DNA of 64,000 nucleotides from Mycobacterium sp. AZCC_0083 (GTDB lineage: Bacteria > Actinomycetota > Actinomycetes > Mycobacteriales > Mycobacteriaceae): positions 124,001 through 188,000 of the forward strand of contig NZ_JACHGP010000011.1 in NCBI RefSeq assembly GCF_014202335.1, written 5' to 3'. Shown here piece by piece: positions 24,577-32,603 of the stretch. The position numbers and the translations under genes are program-made. Each line of letters opens with the position of its first letter. Position 1 is the first letter of the stretch. The notes beneath the pieces were generated by a model that made no database searches, had not been told where the DNA came from, and saw only the letters and a program-made list of their open reading frames with translations.

Positions 24577-24584
24577 CCATCCGG

Positions 24585-24643
24585 CGATTTGTGCACCCCG
24601 TGGTGGCGCGTGGCGCCCTCCGCAACCGCGGGTGCACTAATCG
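24585..24643. terminator. Extragenic palindrome between convergent bkdC and the enoyl-CoA hydratase gene
   Basis: Arms CGATTTGTGCACCC and GGGTGCACTAATCG pair with one mismatch around a 31-base loop that itself contains GTGGCGCGTGGCGCC. It lies between two converging genes and probably acts as a terminator in both directions. Confidence 0.55.
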
Positions 24644-24650
24644 CGGGGTT

Positions 24651-25403
24651 TTAGCGGCGCTGGGCGGCGGCCAACCGCGCGGCGAACTCGGGCGATTCGA
24701 TGGAGGTCGCCTGCGGGCCGATCTCGACGTCGACGGCGATCCGGTGCTGTTCGGTATCGACGGTGCCCGGGTTGACGGTGGCCCGCATGGACGCCTTGGT
24801 CGCGATCACGACGTCGCGCGGTGCCGCTGCGGGGCCGGCCGCCAGCTCGCGCGCGGCCGCCACCGGGTCGTCGGACACCTGCAGCGCTAGGCCGTGCCGT
24901 ACCGCGGCGTCTGCGTCGAACCGCATGCCGAACAGCAGCGAAGCACGGGCCACCTGAGGGCCGACCGCCCGCTGCAGCATCCACGTCGCGCCGCCGCCGG
25001 GGTGGATGCCGAGCTTCTGGAACCTCGGGTCGAACAATGCCGTCGGGCCCGCGATGCGCACGTCGGCGGCCAGCGCCAGGTTGAGCCCGGCGCCGACGGC
25101 GGGACCGTTCACCGCTGCGATGGTCGGCAGCGAGCATTGCGCGACCGCGAGGAAGCCGTCGTAGATCACGCGGAGGCCGTCCTCGGCCGCCTCGCCAAGA
25201 GCCGTGAGATTGGCGCCTGCGCAGAACGCCTTGCCGGCGCCGGTGACGATCACCGCGTGCACGCCGGGGTCGGCCTCAGCGGCGTCGACGGCCGCGCGGA
25301 GCGCCGCGGAGATCTCGGCCGTGACCGCGTTGCGACGGTCGGGATCGTTGACGGTGATGAGTGCGACGCGGTCCTCGACCTGCGTCAGTACCAGATCGGA
25401 CAC
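24651..25403 (-). CDS. Enoyl-CoA hydratase/isomerase family protein
   Basis: A 250-residue crotonase-fold enzyme. The oxyanion-hole segments are GAGKAFCAGANLTAL and PTIAAVNGPAVGAGLNLALAADVRIAG. The position corresponding to one catalytic Glu carries a Phe/Gln-type sequence (FQKLGIHPGGGATWML, with no Glu before LGI), so classical hydratase chemistry is not certain. The GTG start at 25403 has TAGCCT six bases upstream on the minus strand and no ribosome site, suggesting leaderless translation. It lies ten bases downstream of the methyltransferase gene on the same strand. Confidence 0.88.
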   Translation of the reverse strand: MSDLVLTQVEDRVALITVNDPDRRNAVTAEISAALRAAVDAAEADPGVHAVIVTGAGKAFCAGANLTALGEAAEDGLRVIYDGFLAVAQCSLPTIAAVNGPAVGAGLNLALAADVRIAGPTALFDPRFQKLGIHPGGGATWMLQRAVGPQVARASLLFGMRFDADAAVRHGLALQVSDDPVAAARELAAGPAAAPRDVVIATKASMRATVNPGTVDTEQHRIAVDVEIGPQATSIESPEFAARLAAAQRR

Positions 25404-25412
25404 GGGTCGAGG

Positions 25413-26033
25413 CTAGCGTCCGGACGGGCCGCTGGACCACCGAAGCAGGTAGCGGTAGTAGAGCTTGCGGCGGATTACCGCTCCGGGGAGGACTTCGGCC
25501 GTCACGCGGCGGATCGTGCGCAGTGACTCGCGCGGGTCGGCAAGAGTGACGCCGATGTCGGGGGTGTCCCCGTGCAGTCGGTCGCCCACCGCTGCCACGG
25601 GCACGCAGCACGCCGACCACACCCAATCCCACGCCGACTCGTTGGCGGACAGTCCGACGACGGCTATCTCGCCGGATGGCGTCAACAGGTCGCGGGCTCG
25701 CGCCAGCGTCGTGCGCAGGTCCATGTGATGCAGGCTCGCCACGAAGGTGATGAGGTCGAACCGCCGCGTCCCCGGATCGAACTCCTCGAAGGACGCGCGC
25801 GAGATCTGCACGTTCTCGAGGTCGCCGATGCGTCCACGTGCCCGGTCGGTCGTCTCAGAATCGGGCTCGATGCCCGTCACCGACCGCGACACCGGAGCGA
25901 GGCGTTGCGCGAGAAGCCCGTCCCCGCAGCCCACGTCGAGGACGTCGCCGCGGTGCTTGGCCGCGAGGCCCACTAACCACGGGTGGTAGGCGGTGTTGTG
26001 GTTCCAGTAGTCGCCGACGGCTTCGGTCCACAT
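25413..26033 (-). CDS. SAM-dependent methyltransferase
   Basis: About 206 residues with a class I methyltransferase core: motif I DVLDVGCGDGLLAQRL, then TGIEPDSETTDRAR (acidic ribose-binding residue), and FDLITFVASLHHMD as motif IV. The C-terminus is basic (VIRRKLYYRYLLRW). The substrate is unknown; proteins of this kind are annotated as ubiquinone/menaquinone-type methyltransferases only by domain. I favour the ATG at 26033 (MWTEAVGDYWNHN); one at 26084 is also in frame. Confidence 0.82.
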   Translation of the reverse strand: MWTEAVGDYWNHNTAYHPWLVGLAAKHRGDVLDVGCGDGLLAQRLAPVSRSVTGIEPDSETTDRARGRIGDLENVQISRASFEEFDPGTRRFDLITFVASLHHMDLRTTLARARDLLTPSGEIAVVGLSANESAWDWVWSACCVPVAAVGDRLHGDTPDIGVTLADPRESLRTIRRVTAEVLPGAVIRRKLYYRYLLRWSSGPSGR

Positions 26034-26066
26034 GCCTCGACTGTGCCAGCCGTGCTTCCCCCAACG

Positions 26067-26117
26067 CGATTCGTGCACGCGCACCCGCGGTCAGCGCGGG
26101 TTTCTGTGCCGAAATCG
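26067..26117. terminator. Extragenic palindrome after the M15 peptidase gene
   Basis: A stem-loop with outer arms CGATTCGTGCAC / GTGCCGAAATCG and an inner CCGCG/CGCGG hairpin. It resembles the palindrome at 24585-24643 in outer sequence. It lies downstream of the minus-strand M15 peptidase and may end its transcript. Confidence 0.4.
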
Positions 26118-26135
26118 GAAGGGGGCGGGGGTTGA

Positions 26136-26741
26136 TCAGCCGGCCGCGTTGGGCCGCAGCGGCGGGCAACGGCCGTCGGCGTCCGTGGCCAGTTCGAAGT
26201 GCCAGTTCTCGTTGGCGTAGATCTGACACAAGCCGAACTGCGCGCCGTTGCGGATGAGCCACTCCGATGCGCCGTTGCCTGCGATGTCCACCGCTTCCCC
26301 GACCACGTGCCTGGACGTCTCGGGTGAGGCGACGAACTGCTGGGCGATCGCGACGCTGCCGTACCGGCGAACCGCGTCGTCGAACAGGCGCTGCTGGAAT
26401 CCCTTCGACCGCCACCCCGACGTGATCGTGATGCCGACGCCCTGCGCCTGCGCACTACGGGCGGCGTCCTGGATGGCCCTGAGCAGCGCAGGGTCGAGCA
26501 GCGCCAGGATCTGACTCGACGTGTCGAACGGGCTGAGCGTCGTGTTGTCGGGCAGGTAACCGCTCCAGGAGTCGGTCGCCCCGCCGCCGACGGAAAGCGC
26601 CTCGTCAGTGGGGGGCGACGCCGCGGCGGTCGATGATGGATCGGTCGTCGGCTCGGCTGCGGCCACTCCCGACGTGACGGAAGCCAAGAGCACGGTGCTG
26701 GCCGTGGCCACAGCGACGTCGACGAACGACCGGCGGGTCAC
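26136..26741 (-). CDS. Secreted M15 (VanY-type) D,D-carboxypeptidase-like protein
   Basis: A 201-residue exported protein with an N-terminal signal region (VAVATASTVLLASVTSGVAAA), possibly Tat-type given TRRSFV, then a Ser/Thr/Ala linker. The peptidase M15B domain follows: SGWRSKGFQQRLFDD, the zinc motif SRHVVGEAVDI (SxHxxGxAxD) and the final NENWHFEL with the catalytic Glu-x-x-His-type arrangement. It probably trims D-Ala from peptidoglycan stem peptides in the periplasm. It is a stand-alone gene; the hairpin at 26067 follows it. Confidence 0.9.
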   Translation of the reverse strand: MTRRSFVDVAVATASTVLLASVTSGVAAAEPTTDPSSTAAASPPTDEALSVGGGATDSWSGYLPDNTTLSPFDTSSQILALLDPALLRAIQDAARSAQAQGVGITITSGWRSKGFQQRLFDDAVRRYGSVAIAQQFVASPETSRHVVGEAVDIAGNGASEWLIRNGAQFGLCQIYANENWHFELATDADGRCPPLRPNAAG

Positions 26742-26887
26742 GGCGCGCGCCTCCTGGTGGGCCAGCAGTCGCCGGCGATCGGCGTCTCGTGTCTAGTCTC
26801 CCCGACGACCGCGGTCGGTGGCGTCGGCAGGTCCTGCGCTGTGTGGTTTCAGATTTCGTCGCCCGACCCAATTCGGGCGTCGCCAGA

Positions 26888-27325
26888 TCAGGGGTGGGGG
26901 TACTCGCGGGTGGCCGACTCGGCGAATTCGTCCAGCTCCGGAAGGTTGACCACGATCGGGTCCGGGTCCGAACGGGTGACAACCCAGACGGTCGGGTTGT
27001 CAGCGGATGCGTTGATCTCTTGGTGCACGGTGTGCGCGGGAATGAAGACGAAGTCTCCCGGGCCCGCTTCGGCGACGTGTTCCAGATGGTCGCCCCATCG
27101 GTATCTGGCCGTGCCTTCGAGCACGTACAGGATCGTCTCTTGATCGCCGTGATGGTGCGCGCCGGTCGCGGCGCCGGGTTGCACGGTGGTGAGGAAGGCA
27201 CTCAGCACCTTGGCGTCTGGGTTGCGGCTATCGAATGCGACCTGCCGGAACAGCCCCGAGGTCTGCGGGGTGTCGTTCGAGAGTTGGTCACGCCGAACGA
27301 CGCGGACCGAAGGTTTGTCGACCAT
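26888..27325 (-). CDS. Cupin-domain protein
   Basis: A 145-residue single-domain cupin. Metal-binding motif 1 is GAHHHGDQETILYVLEG (three His and Glu), and motif 2 is PGDFVFIPAHTVHQEIN. The fold could be a small dioxygenase, isomerase or binding protein; sequence does not tell which. It is cytosolic, with no signal peptide. The neighbouring dehydrogenase on the same strand is 50 bases away from its start, so they may be one transcript. Confidence 0.85.
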   Translation of the reverse strand: MVDKPSVRVVRRDQLSNDTPQTSGLFRQVAFDSRNPDAKVLSAFLTTVQPGAATGAHHHGDQETILYVLEGTARYRWGDHLEHVAEAGPGDFVFIPAHTVHQEINASADNPTVWVVTRSDPDPIVVNLPELDEFAESATREYPHP

Positions 27326-27381
27326 GGTTCCCAGGATCGCGCTTCATGGCGCCAGTGTCATTGGTGCTGACCGCAGTTTCG

Positions 27382-28527
27382 TCAGCGAATACCTACTACC
27401 CGGCTGTCCGGTGACGGACCGGGTACCGGCTTGAGTAGACCCTTCCCCGTGATCAGCGGGAGATCCAGCGCTGACAGCAGGCCTGGCGCGGCGGCGGCGA
27501 CCGCCGGGATCGCATTCACCATGCGGGATGCTCCTGCCATGCGGGCTCCCAGGTCGTGGTCGTGGTTCTCGGCCAGTTCGAGTTCGCAGCGAATGCTCGG
27601 TGATCCCTCGATCTCGACGCGATAGGCGCCACGGCCGGAGGCGCCGCCATACCCGAGGTCCAAGGGAGCGATGGCGATGCTGGGCTGCGGCCACTCGGGT
27701 GCGATGTCGTCGCGCATGCGGGTGACATGGTCGACGACGAATGTCGGCTCGCCGTCGACGTATCCGGTCAGCGTCGAGCGCATCGCGGCGATGGTCCCGG
27801 CCGGTATGTGACCGGTCGGGGTGTCGAATGCCTCGTCGGTGGGAATGCGCGCGTTGTCCTCGGCGAGGTTGTCGATCTGGACGCCGAGCCCTGCGGCCAG
27901 CTGGTGCAGGACGGGTCCCCAGCCGTAGGTGAAGACGCCCGGCATCGCGGCGATGGCGGTGAATTCCGGGGGCTTGCCGAAGCCCAGGATCTCGTAGACG
28001 GCGTCATGGTCCGGGTAGGTCGCGTAGTTGAACATCTCGGTGACGCGAATCGTGTCGATGTTGCGGGAGATTCCCGACAATGCGAGCGGCAGAACGTCGT
28101 TGGCGAAGCCGGTGTCGATGCCGGTGGTGAAGAACGAGCTCCCACCGGCCAGTGCGGCGTCCCGGAGCGGATCGGTGAAGGCCGCGTCGACGGCGTCGGG
28201 ATAGACCAGCGGCACCACCGAGCAGGACACCACGTTCTTACCCGCCCGCAGAATCCGCACCATGTCCCCGAGTGCCTCGAGGACGCGGAGGTTGCCTGCC
28301 GCTGCGTAGACCACCACGTCGGCGTCGCCGGTGAGCAGCTCATCCGGATCCTGGCTGGCGAGCACGCCCACCGGATCGATCCCACACAGCTCGCCTGCGT
28401 CGCGGCCCGCCTTGGTGTCGCTGTGCACGACGAGGTCGACCAGTTCCAACTCGGGGTGATCGATCACCGCGCGCAGTGCGATGACGCCCATGGACCCCGG
28501 TCCCCAGACAGCTACCTTGATTGTCAT
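27382..28527 (-). CDS. NAD(P)-dependent amine dehydrogenase-like / dihydrodipicolinate reductase-fold protein
   Basis: A 381-residue protein with an N-terminal Rossmann motif VAVWGPGSMGVIALRAV and an overall layout like the dihydrodipicolinate reductase N-terminal domain (DVVVYAAAGNLRVLEALGDM, AGKNVVSCS). Homologues in actinobacteria are called NAD(P)H-dependent amine dehydrogenase family proteins; many lie in steroid or lipid loci, but the reaction is generally not established. It is divergent from an IclR-type regulator with a near-palindrome between them, suggesting it is that regulator's target. Confidence 0.85.
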   Translation of the reverse strand: MTIKVAVWGPGSMGVIALRAVIDHPELELVDLVVHSDTKAGRDAGELCGIDPVGVLASQDPDELLTGDADVVVYAAAGNLRVLEALGDMVRILRAGKNVVSCSVVPLVYPDAVDAAFTDPLRDAALAGGSSFFTTGIDTGFANDVLPLALSGISRNIDTIRVTEMFNYATYPDHDAVYEILGFGKPPEFTAIAAMPGVFTYGWGPVLHQLAAGLGVQIDNLAEDNARIPTDEAFDTPTGHIPAGTIAAMRSTLTGYVDGEPTFVVDHVTRMRDDIAPEWPQPSIAIAPLDLGYGGASGRGAYRVEIEGSPSIRCELELAENHDHDLGARMAGASRMVNAIPAVAAAAPGLLSALDLPLITGKGLLKPVPGPSPDSRVVGIR

Positions 28528-28532
28528 TTATC

Positions 28533-28546
28533 TCCTATTATTAGGA
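28533..28546. promoter_or_regulatory. Candidate operator between the dehydrogenase and the IclR-type regulator
   Basis: TCCTATTATTAGGA is a 14-bp near-palindrome (12 of 14 positions symmetric) set in unusually AT-rich DNA, six bases upstream of the dehydrogenase start. The position between divergent genes fits a regulator binding site. Confidence 0.45.
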
Positions 28547-28587
28547 CATTAATATTGAGTATTTGGACGCATAGTAGGGAGGTGATC

Positions 28588-29454
28588 GTGGGCAAGTCAA
28601 CGCCGAAGTCGCCACCGACCCGCCGCGCGATGGACGTGGTTGCGGCACTGGCGGATTCGATCGACGGCTACACGTCAGCCGAACTGGCCAGGCGGTGTGC
28701 CATCACCACGTCGACGTGTGCACTGGTGTTGGCCGAGCTGGAGCGAGGCGGTTGGGTGGCCCGCTACGACGACCGCCGATACGGGCTGGGCAGCGGATTG
28801 TTCGGCGTGGTGCACGGTTTGCGCAGGCAGTTCCCGCTGCTCGATCGCGGCCGCGACGCGCTAGTGGAGCTGCACGAGCGCCTCGGTGCGGGCTGCTCGA
28901 TGTCCAAGATCGGCGACCGGCATCTGACCACCGTCGACACCGTCGGACATGCCACCGACGGTGAGCACGCGGTCGGTCATCGCTTCCCGATCGATCCGCC
29001 GTTCGGTCTGGTGGCGATGGCGTGGCGTGATGACGTGGCCGTTGCGGACTGGTTGCAACGCGTCACGCCACGGTTGACCCAGACCGACATCGAGGACCAT
29101 CGCCGGGTGCTCGGCGACATCCGGCGGCGAGGCTACGGAGCGTGGCGCTTCGACGACGCCTCCGTGTCGCTGCACGATCGCCTCGTCGGTCTTCTCGCTT
29201 CGCTGGAACCTGCCACGTCAGTGACGCGCCAACTGAGCACCCTGATGACCATGGTCACGCTGCAGTCGGTGACTCGGACACTGGAAACAGAGCTCGTCAC
29301 AGCCGAATTCGTGGTTCTACCGATCTTCGGAACCACCGGCCAGCCGGAGTACCAAATCGAGATCCATCTCGCCCGCACAGACGGGCTCACCCTCGATGAG
29401 CTCGATGCCGCCCTTCGGTCCGCCCAGGATCTCTTGGCCCCCGGGGTGGCCTGA
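28588..29454 (+). CDS. IclR-like transcriptional regulator
   Basis: A 288-residue regulator with an N-terminal winged helix-turn-helix (AMDVVAALADSIDGYTSAELARRCAITTSTCALVLAELERGGW split across residues 9-50) and an IclR-type effector domain (LVELHERLGAGCSMSKIGDRHL region). The GTG start at 28588 is backed by GGGAGG six bases upstream; the same frame stays open much further upstream, but only as the shadow of the divergent gene. It probably controls the dehydrogenase gene across the short AT-rich intergenic region. The effector is unknown. Confidence 0.85.
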   Translation: MGKSTPKSPPTRRAMDVVAALADSIDGYTSAELARRCAITTSTCALVLAELERGGWVARYDDRRYGLGSGLFGVVHGLRRQFPLLDRGRDALVELHERLGAGCSMSKIGDRHLTTVDTVGHATDGEHAVGHRFPIDPPFGLVAMAWRDDVAVADWLQRVTPRLTQTDIEDHRRVLGDIRRRGYGAWRFDDASVSLHDRLVGLLASLEPATSVTRQLSTLMTMVTLQSVTRTLETELVTAEFVVLPIFGTTGQPEYQIEIHLARTDGLTLDELDAALRSAQDLLAPGVA

Positions 29455-29497
29455 CGCGGGACCCTTCCGTCGGCAACGGGGTGCGACGGTGCCGCGC

Positions 29498-30766
29498 TCA
29501 TCGAGAATTCCTTTTCCGGAATCGGGTCAGCCAACCCGCTGGCACTTCGGCTCGAACGTGCCCATCGGTGTCTCCGTTGTGGTCGTCACCGGCCGGCAGC
29601 GTGCTGTCGCCGGCTACGCGCAGCCCGAATGGTGCCGGGTCGCCGACCCGCCAGGTGCCGTCGATCTGCAAGCTCCGACCGGCCACGCGGGCCCGTTGCA
29701 TGGCACGCCGGGCCACCGGTAGCTGGCGAGCTTCCCAGCCCTTCAACCGAAGTGGGACGTGCCGCGGAGTGGCGCCGAGCAGAGCCTCGCCCAGTTGCCA
29801 GGCATCGTCGGCCGCCTTGGCGGTGCCCGCAGCGATGTGTGGCCGCAGCGCGAATGCCGCGTCGCCTATCAAGCAGGTTCGACCGAAGGCCAACTGCGGA
29901 ACCCCTAGGTCGACGATCACCTGGATGAACGGATCGGCGCTTTGTCGGACGACCTCGGCGAGGGGCGCCGGGAGTTCGGTGTCCGCCGCCGAATGCAGCT
30001 GTTCGACATGCTGAGTCTGGACCGCACCGGGTGGCACGGTCAGCTGGGCTCTGGAACCATGTCGATCCGTGAGCAGGTTGGCCAGGTGCTCGCCCTCCGC
30101 GACATTCCGATACCAGAGCCAGTTGCACAGCACGGACCCGTCCGGGCCCGGAATGGGATAGGTCAGCAGGTGGCCGCGGGGGAGGATCCGGTAGGTGACC
30201 GCGTCGCGCAAGACGTCCGCCGTGCGGGCGCTCAGCTGATCGCGGTCGATGGTGCCGCGCCACGCCAGATACCCGGCATAACGTGGTTCGTTGTGCGGCA
30301 ACAGAATCCGGCGCCCCGTGGAACGGATGCCATCGGCGCACACCACGAGATCGGCCGTCAACGTCCGACCGTCGGTCAATGACACCGCGACCTCATCGCC
30401 CCGGTTCTCGAGGTGCACGAGCTCAGTCGACAGGTGGTAATGCTCGGGGCCGTAGGCGTCCAGCAAGCCTCGATACAACTCGAAGTACGACGCGAACCGG
30501 TATGCGCAGGGTCGCTCGTCAGCGATGGCGCCGTCATCTCCGATATACCGAAGCCTGCTGGCCGACACCCCGATGTCGCCGATCGCCCGGCCGGCCCGCT
30601 CCACCAGATAACGAATGGTGCTCGGGTGCGCGACGATGCCGGCGCCGCGCCCTTCCAGCGGCACCGCACTGCGCTCCAGAACGTCGACGTCCCATCCCCG
30701 GTCCCTGAGAACCAGCGCGGCCGTGAGCCCGCCGAGCGATCCCCCCACCACGACGGCCCGATTCAT
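29498..30766 (-). CDS. FAD-dependent monooxygenase (PHBH family)
   Basis: A 422-residue flavoprotein hydroxylase. It shows the N-terminal GGSLGGLTAALVLRDRGWDV dinucleotide motif, the mid DGIRS motif (VVCADGIRSTGRRILL) and the FAD-ribityl motif LIGDAAFALRPHIAAGTAKA. The sequence resembles the 2,6-dihydroxypyridine/6-hydroxynicotinate hydroxylase branch (GTAKAADDAW helix), but the substrate is not assigned. The ATG at 30766 overlaps the stop of a short upstream frame (ATGA). Confidence 0.88.
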   Translation of the reverse strand: MNRAVVVGGSLGGLTAALVLRDRGWDVDVLERSAVPLEGRGAGIVAHPSTIRYLVERAGRAIGDIGVSASRLRYIGDDGAIADERPCAYRFASYFELYRGLLDAYGPEHYHLSTELVHLENRGDEVAVSLTDGRTLTADLVVCADGIRSTGRRILLPHNEPRYAGYLAWRGTIDRDQLSARTADVLRDAVTYRILPRGHLLTYPIPGPDGSVLCNWLWYRNVAEGEHLANLLTDRHGSRAQLTVPPGAVQTQHVEQLHSAADTELPAPLAEVVRQSADPFIQVIVDLGVPQLAFGRTCLIGDAAFALRPHIAAGTAKAADDAWQLGEALLGATPRHVPLRLKGWEARQLPVARRAMQRARVAGRSLQIDGTWRVGDPAPFGLRVAGDSTLPAGDDHNGDTDGHVRAEVPAGWLTRFRKRNSR

Positions 30767-30948
30767 ACGAGGTCTGCGTTGCCGGCGAGGGTCCACCAGG
30801 GATTGGCCCCCATGTCGGTGGGCGCGGCGGCCCGACGCCTGCCGACGCGACGGCTATCGAGCTTGAGGGTGATCACGAGTTCCAGGATGTCCGCGGCGTG
30901 ACCAGATGTCGTCAATGCTGGCGTCCATCGGCGCCTTACCGTCAGCAA
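30763..30948 (-). pseudogene. Possible remnant of a gene once coupled to the FAD monooxygenase
   Basis: A 61-codon frame ending in TGA that overlaps the monooxygenase ATG (ATGA). Codons from about 30890 downwards have the G/C third positions typical of real genes here (…ADILELVITLKLDS…NPWWTLAGNADLV), but the 5' part does not, and no ribosome site is seen. It looks like the surviving 3' end of a truncated upstream gene; it could also be a genuine small protein. Confidence 0.3.
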
Positions 30949-31091
30949 CTAATCGTGGATTCCCGCTGGCGTATATGGCGGAGGGCAACTCAGGGACCCA
31001 TGCTTGATCTACGGCCAGATGGGGCGCAGTCTGAAAGGTGCGAACTGGTCAGTTCAAGTAGCGTCAGTTCCCATGTGTTGGAGGGTGTCCG

Positions 31092-31616
31092 ATGGGTCTC
31101 GTGGATTTGGACAGACGCTCCCTATTGGTCGCGCCACTCCTGTTGGCGGCGACCGCGCCGGGCATCGGCTTCCCGGCCATCGCGCACGCCGACCCTCCCG
31201 ATCCACACGACACATACGTCCTACCGTTCGACGAGATATCGTTCGGGCCGTGGGGCGGCTTGCCGCCGGGTAGCGGCGAAATGGCCGCGCTCTACGGCGA
31301 TCTCAATGCGCCCGGCCCCTACCTCGTGATGATGAGATGGAATCCTGGCTGGTTCAGTGCTCCCCACACGTATGCAACTGATCGGATTTGCGTCGTCGTG
31401 GCAGGCACGTGGTGGGTAAACAGTGGAGACGATTTCACGCCCGCCGACGCGGCGCCCGTTGGCCCGGGCGGATTCGTGAAACGTACTGCTCGAACTCCGC
31501 ACTACGATGGCGTGCCGCACGGTCAAACCGATGCGGCCGTCATCGCCATCTTCGGGCTCGGCCCCGTTGACATTCAGTTGGTCGACGCGACGAAGCCGTC
31601 ATGGCGGCAAGTGTGA
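31092..31616 (+). CDS. Exported cupin-like protein (DUF4437-like)
   Basis: A 174-residue protein with a twin-arginine-type signal (LDRRSLLVAPLLLAATAPGIG, cleavage near AHA). The mature domain resembles DUF4437 cupins: PYLVMMRWNPGWFSAPHTYATDRICVVVAGTWWVNSGDDF and a second half with VPHGQTDAAVIAIFGLGP. The expected folded-state export through Tat fits a metal-bound cupin. GTTGGAGGG lies about nine bases before the ATG. No enzymatic role is known to me. Confidence 0.78.
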   Translation: MGLVDLDRRSLLVAPLLLAATAPGIGFPAIAHADPPDPHDTYVLPFDEISFGPWGGLPPGSGEMAALYGDLNAPGPYLVMMRWNPGWFSAPHTYATDRICVVVAGTWWVNSGDDFTPADAAPVGPGGFVKRTARTPHYDGVPHGQTDAAVIAIFGLGPVDIQLVDATKPSWRQV

Positions 31617-31737
31617 CCGGCGCCCAGTTTGCTGCTAGCGGGGGTGTCCGCTGGATGTCACCGGCAACGACTGGGGCCAGCCGAAGCACCATTGTGGACG
31701 GCAAGGACCGAATGGCAACGACGGACTAGGAGAAACC

Positions 31738-32586
31738 ATGAGCGACGTTCCAGCAATCGAACTGAACACGGGTGCGCGTATCCCACAGCTCGGCTTCGGC
31801 GTCTTCCAGATCCCGCCCAAGGAGACTGCCAAGGCGGTCAGGACGGCACTCGACATCGGCTACCGGCACATCGACACGGCAGAGATGTACGGAAACGAGA
31901 AGGAAGTTGGCCAGGGTGTTCGTGACGCCGGTCTGGACCGCTCCGACGTGTACATCACCAGCAAGCTCAACAACGGCTTCCACGAGCCCGACGACGCACG
32001 ACGGGCTTTCGACGGAACGCTGAGCGCGCTCGAAACCGACTACGTCGATCTGTTCCTGATCCACTGGCCGCTGCCGACGCTCTACGGCGGTGACTTCGTC
32101 TCGACGTGGAATGTGCTGGAGGAGTTCGCAGCCGACGGACGCGCCCGCAGCATCGGGGTGTCCAACTTCCAGGTCGCGCATCTCGAGCGACTGGCGAAGG
32201 AGTCCAGCACCGTCCCTGCAGCCAACCAGATCGAGGCCCATCCGTACTTCACCAACGACGCCGTCCGCGCCTACGGCAGGGAGCACGGCATCGCGACCGA
32301 GGCGTGGTCGCCGATCGCCCAGGGCAAGGTGCTCGACGACCCGGTGATCAAGAAGGTCGCCGATGTGGTCGGCAAGTCACCCGCACAAGTGGTGTTGCGC
32401 TGGCACATTCAGCGGGGGGACATCGTGTTTCCCAAGTCGGTGACACCGGAGCGGGTGAAGGAGAACCTCGCGTTGTTCGACTTCGAACTGGACGGCTCCG
32501 ACATGGACGCGATCACCGGGCTCGACAAGGGCGAAGCCGGGAGAACTGGCCCCAACCCCGACAAGTTCGACTACATCCCCAAGTAG
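31738..32586 (+). CDS. Aldo/keto reductase
   Basis: A 282-residue TIM-barrel NADPH-dependent reductase. The AKR tetrad is complete: the Asp in DIGYRHIDTAEMYGNE, the Tyr of AEMYGNE (about residue 51), the Lys of ITSKLNN and the His of LFLIHWPLP. The cofactor-binding C-terminal half has SIGVSNF and the late VFPKSVTPERVKENL. AGGAG precedes the ATG. It probably reduces small carbonyls such as methylglyoxal, judging by related mycobacterial AKR5-type enzymes. The molybdoenzyme gene begins 17 bases downstream, so the two are likely one operon. Confidence 0.93.
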   Translation: MSDVPAIELNTGARIPQLGFGVFQIPPKETAKAVRTALDIGYRHIDTAEMYGNEKEVGQGVRDAGLDRSDVYITSKLNNGFHEPDDARRAFDGTLSALETDYVDLFLIHWPLPTLYGGDFVSTWNVLEEFAADGRARSIGVSNFQVAHLERLAKESSTVPAANQIEAHPYFTNDAVRAYGREHGIATEAWSPIAQGKVLDDPVIKKVADVVGKSPAQVVLRWHIQRGDIVFPKSVTPERVKENLALFDFELDGSDMDAITGLDKGEAGRTGPNPDKFDYIPK

Positions 32587-32603
32587 CGACGAAGGGCACC
32601 CCG

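Noticed and set aside
24591..24637. A possible riboswitch in the bkdC-hydratase gap
   Set aside because: It lies after both genes, between their stop codons, so a terminator hairpin explains it better.
27727..28587. The 5' extension of the IclR-type regulator frame
   Set aside because: It lies wholly antisense to the dehydrogenase gene; the GTG at 28588 with GGGAGG in front is a far better start.
32106..32603. The 5' extension of the molybdoenzyme frame across the aldo/keto reductase gene
   Set aside because: Homology to FdhF/YdeP proteins begins after the ATG at 32604, and the upstream part overlaps a well-defined gene in another frame.
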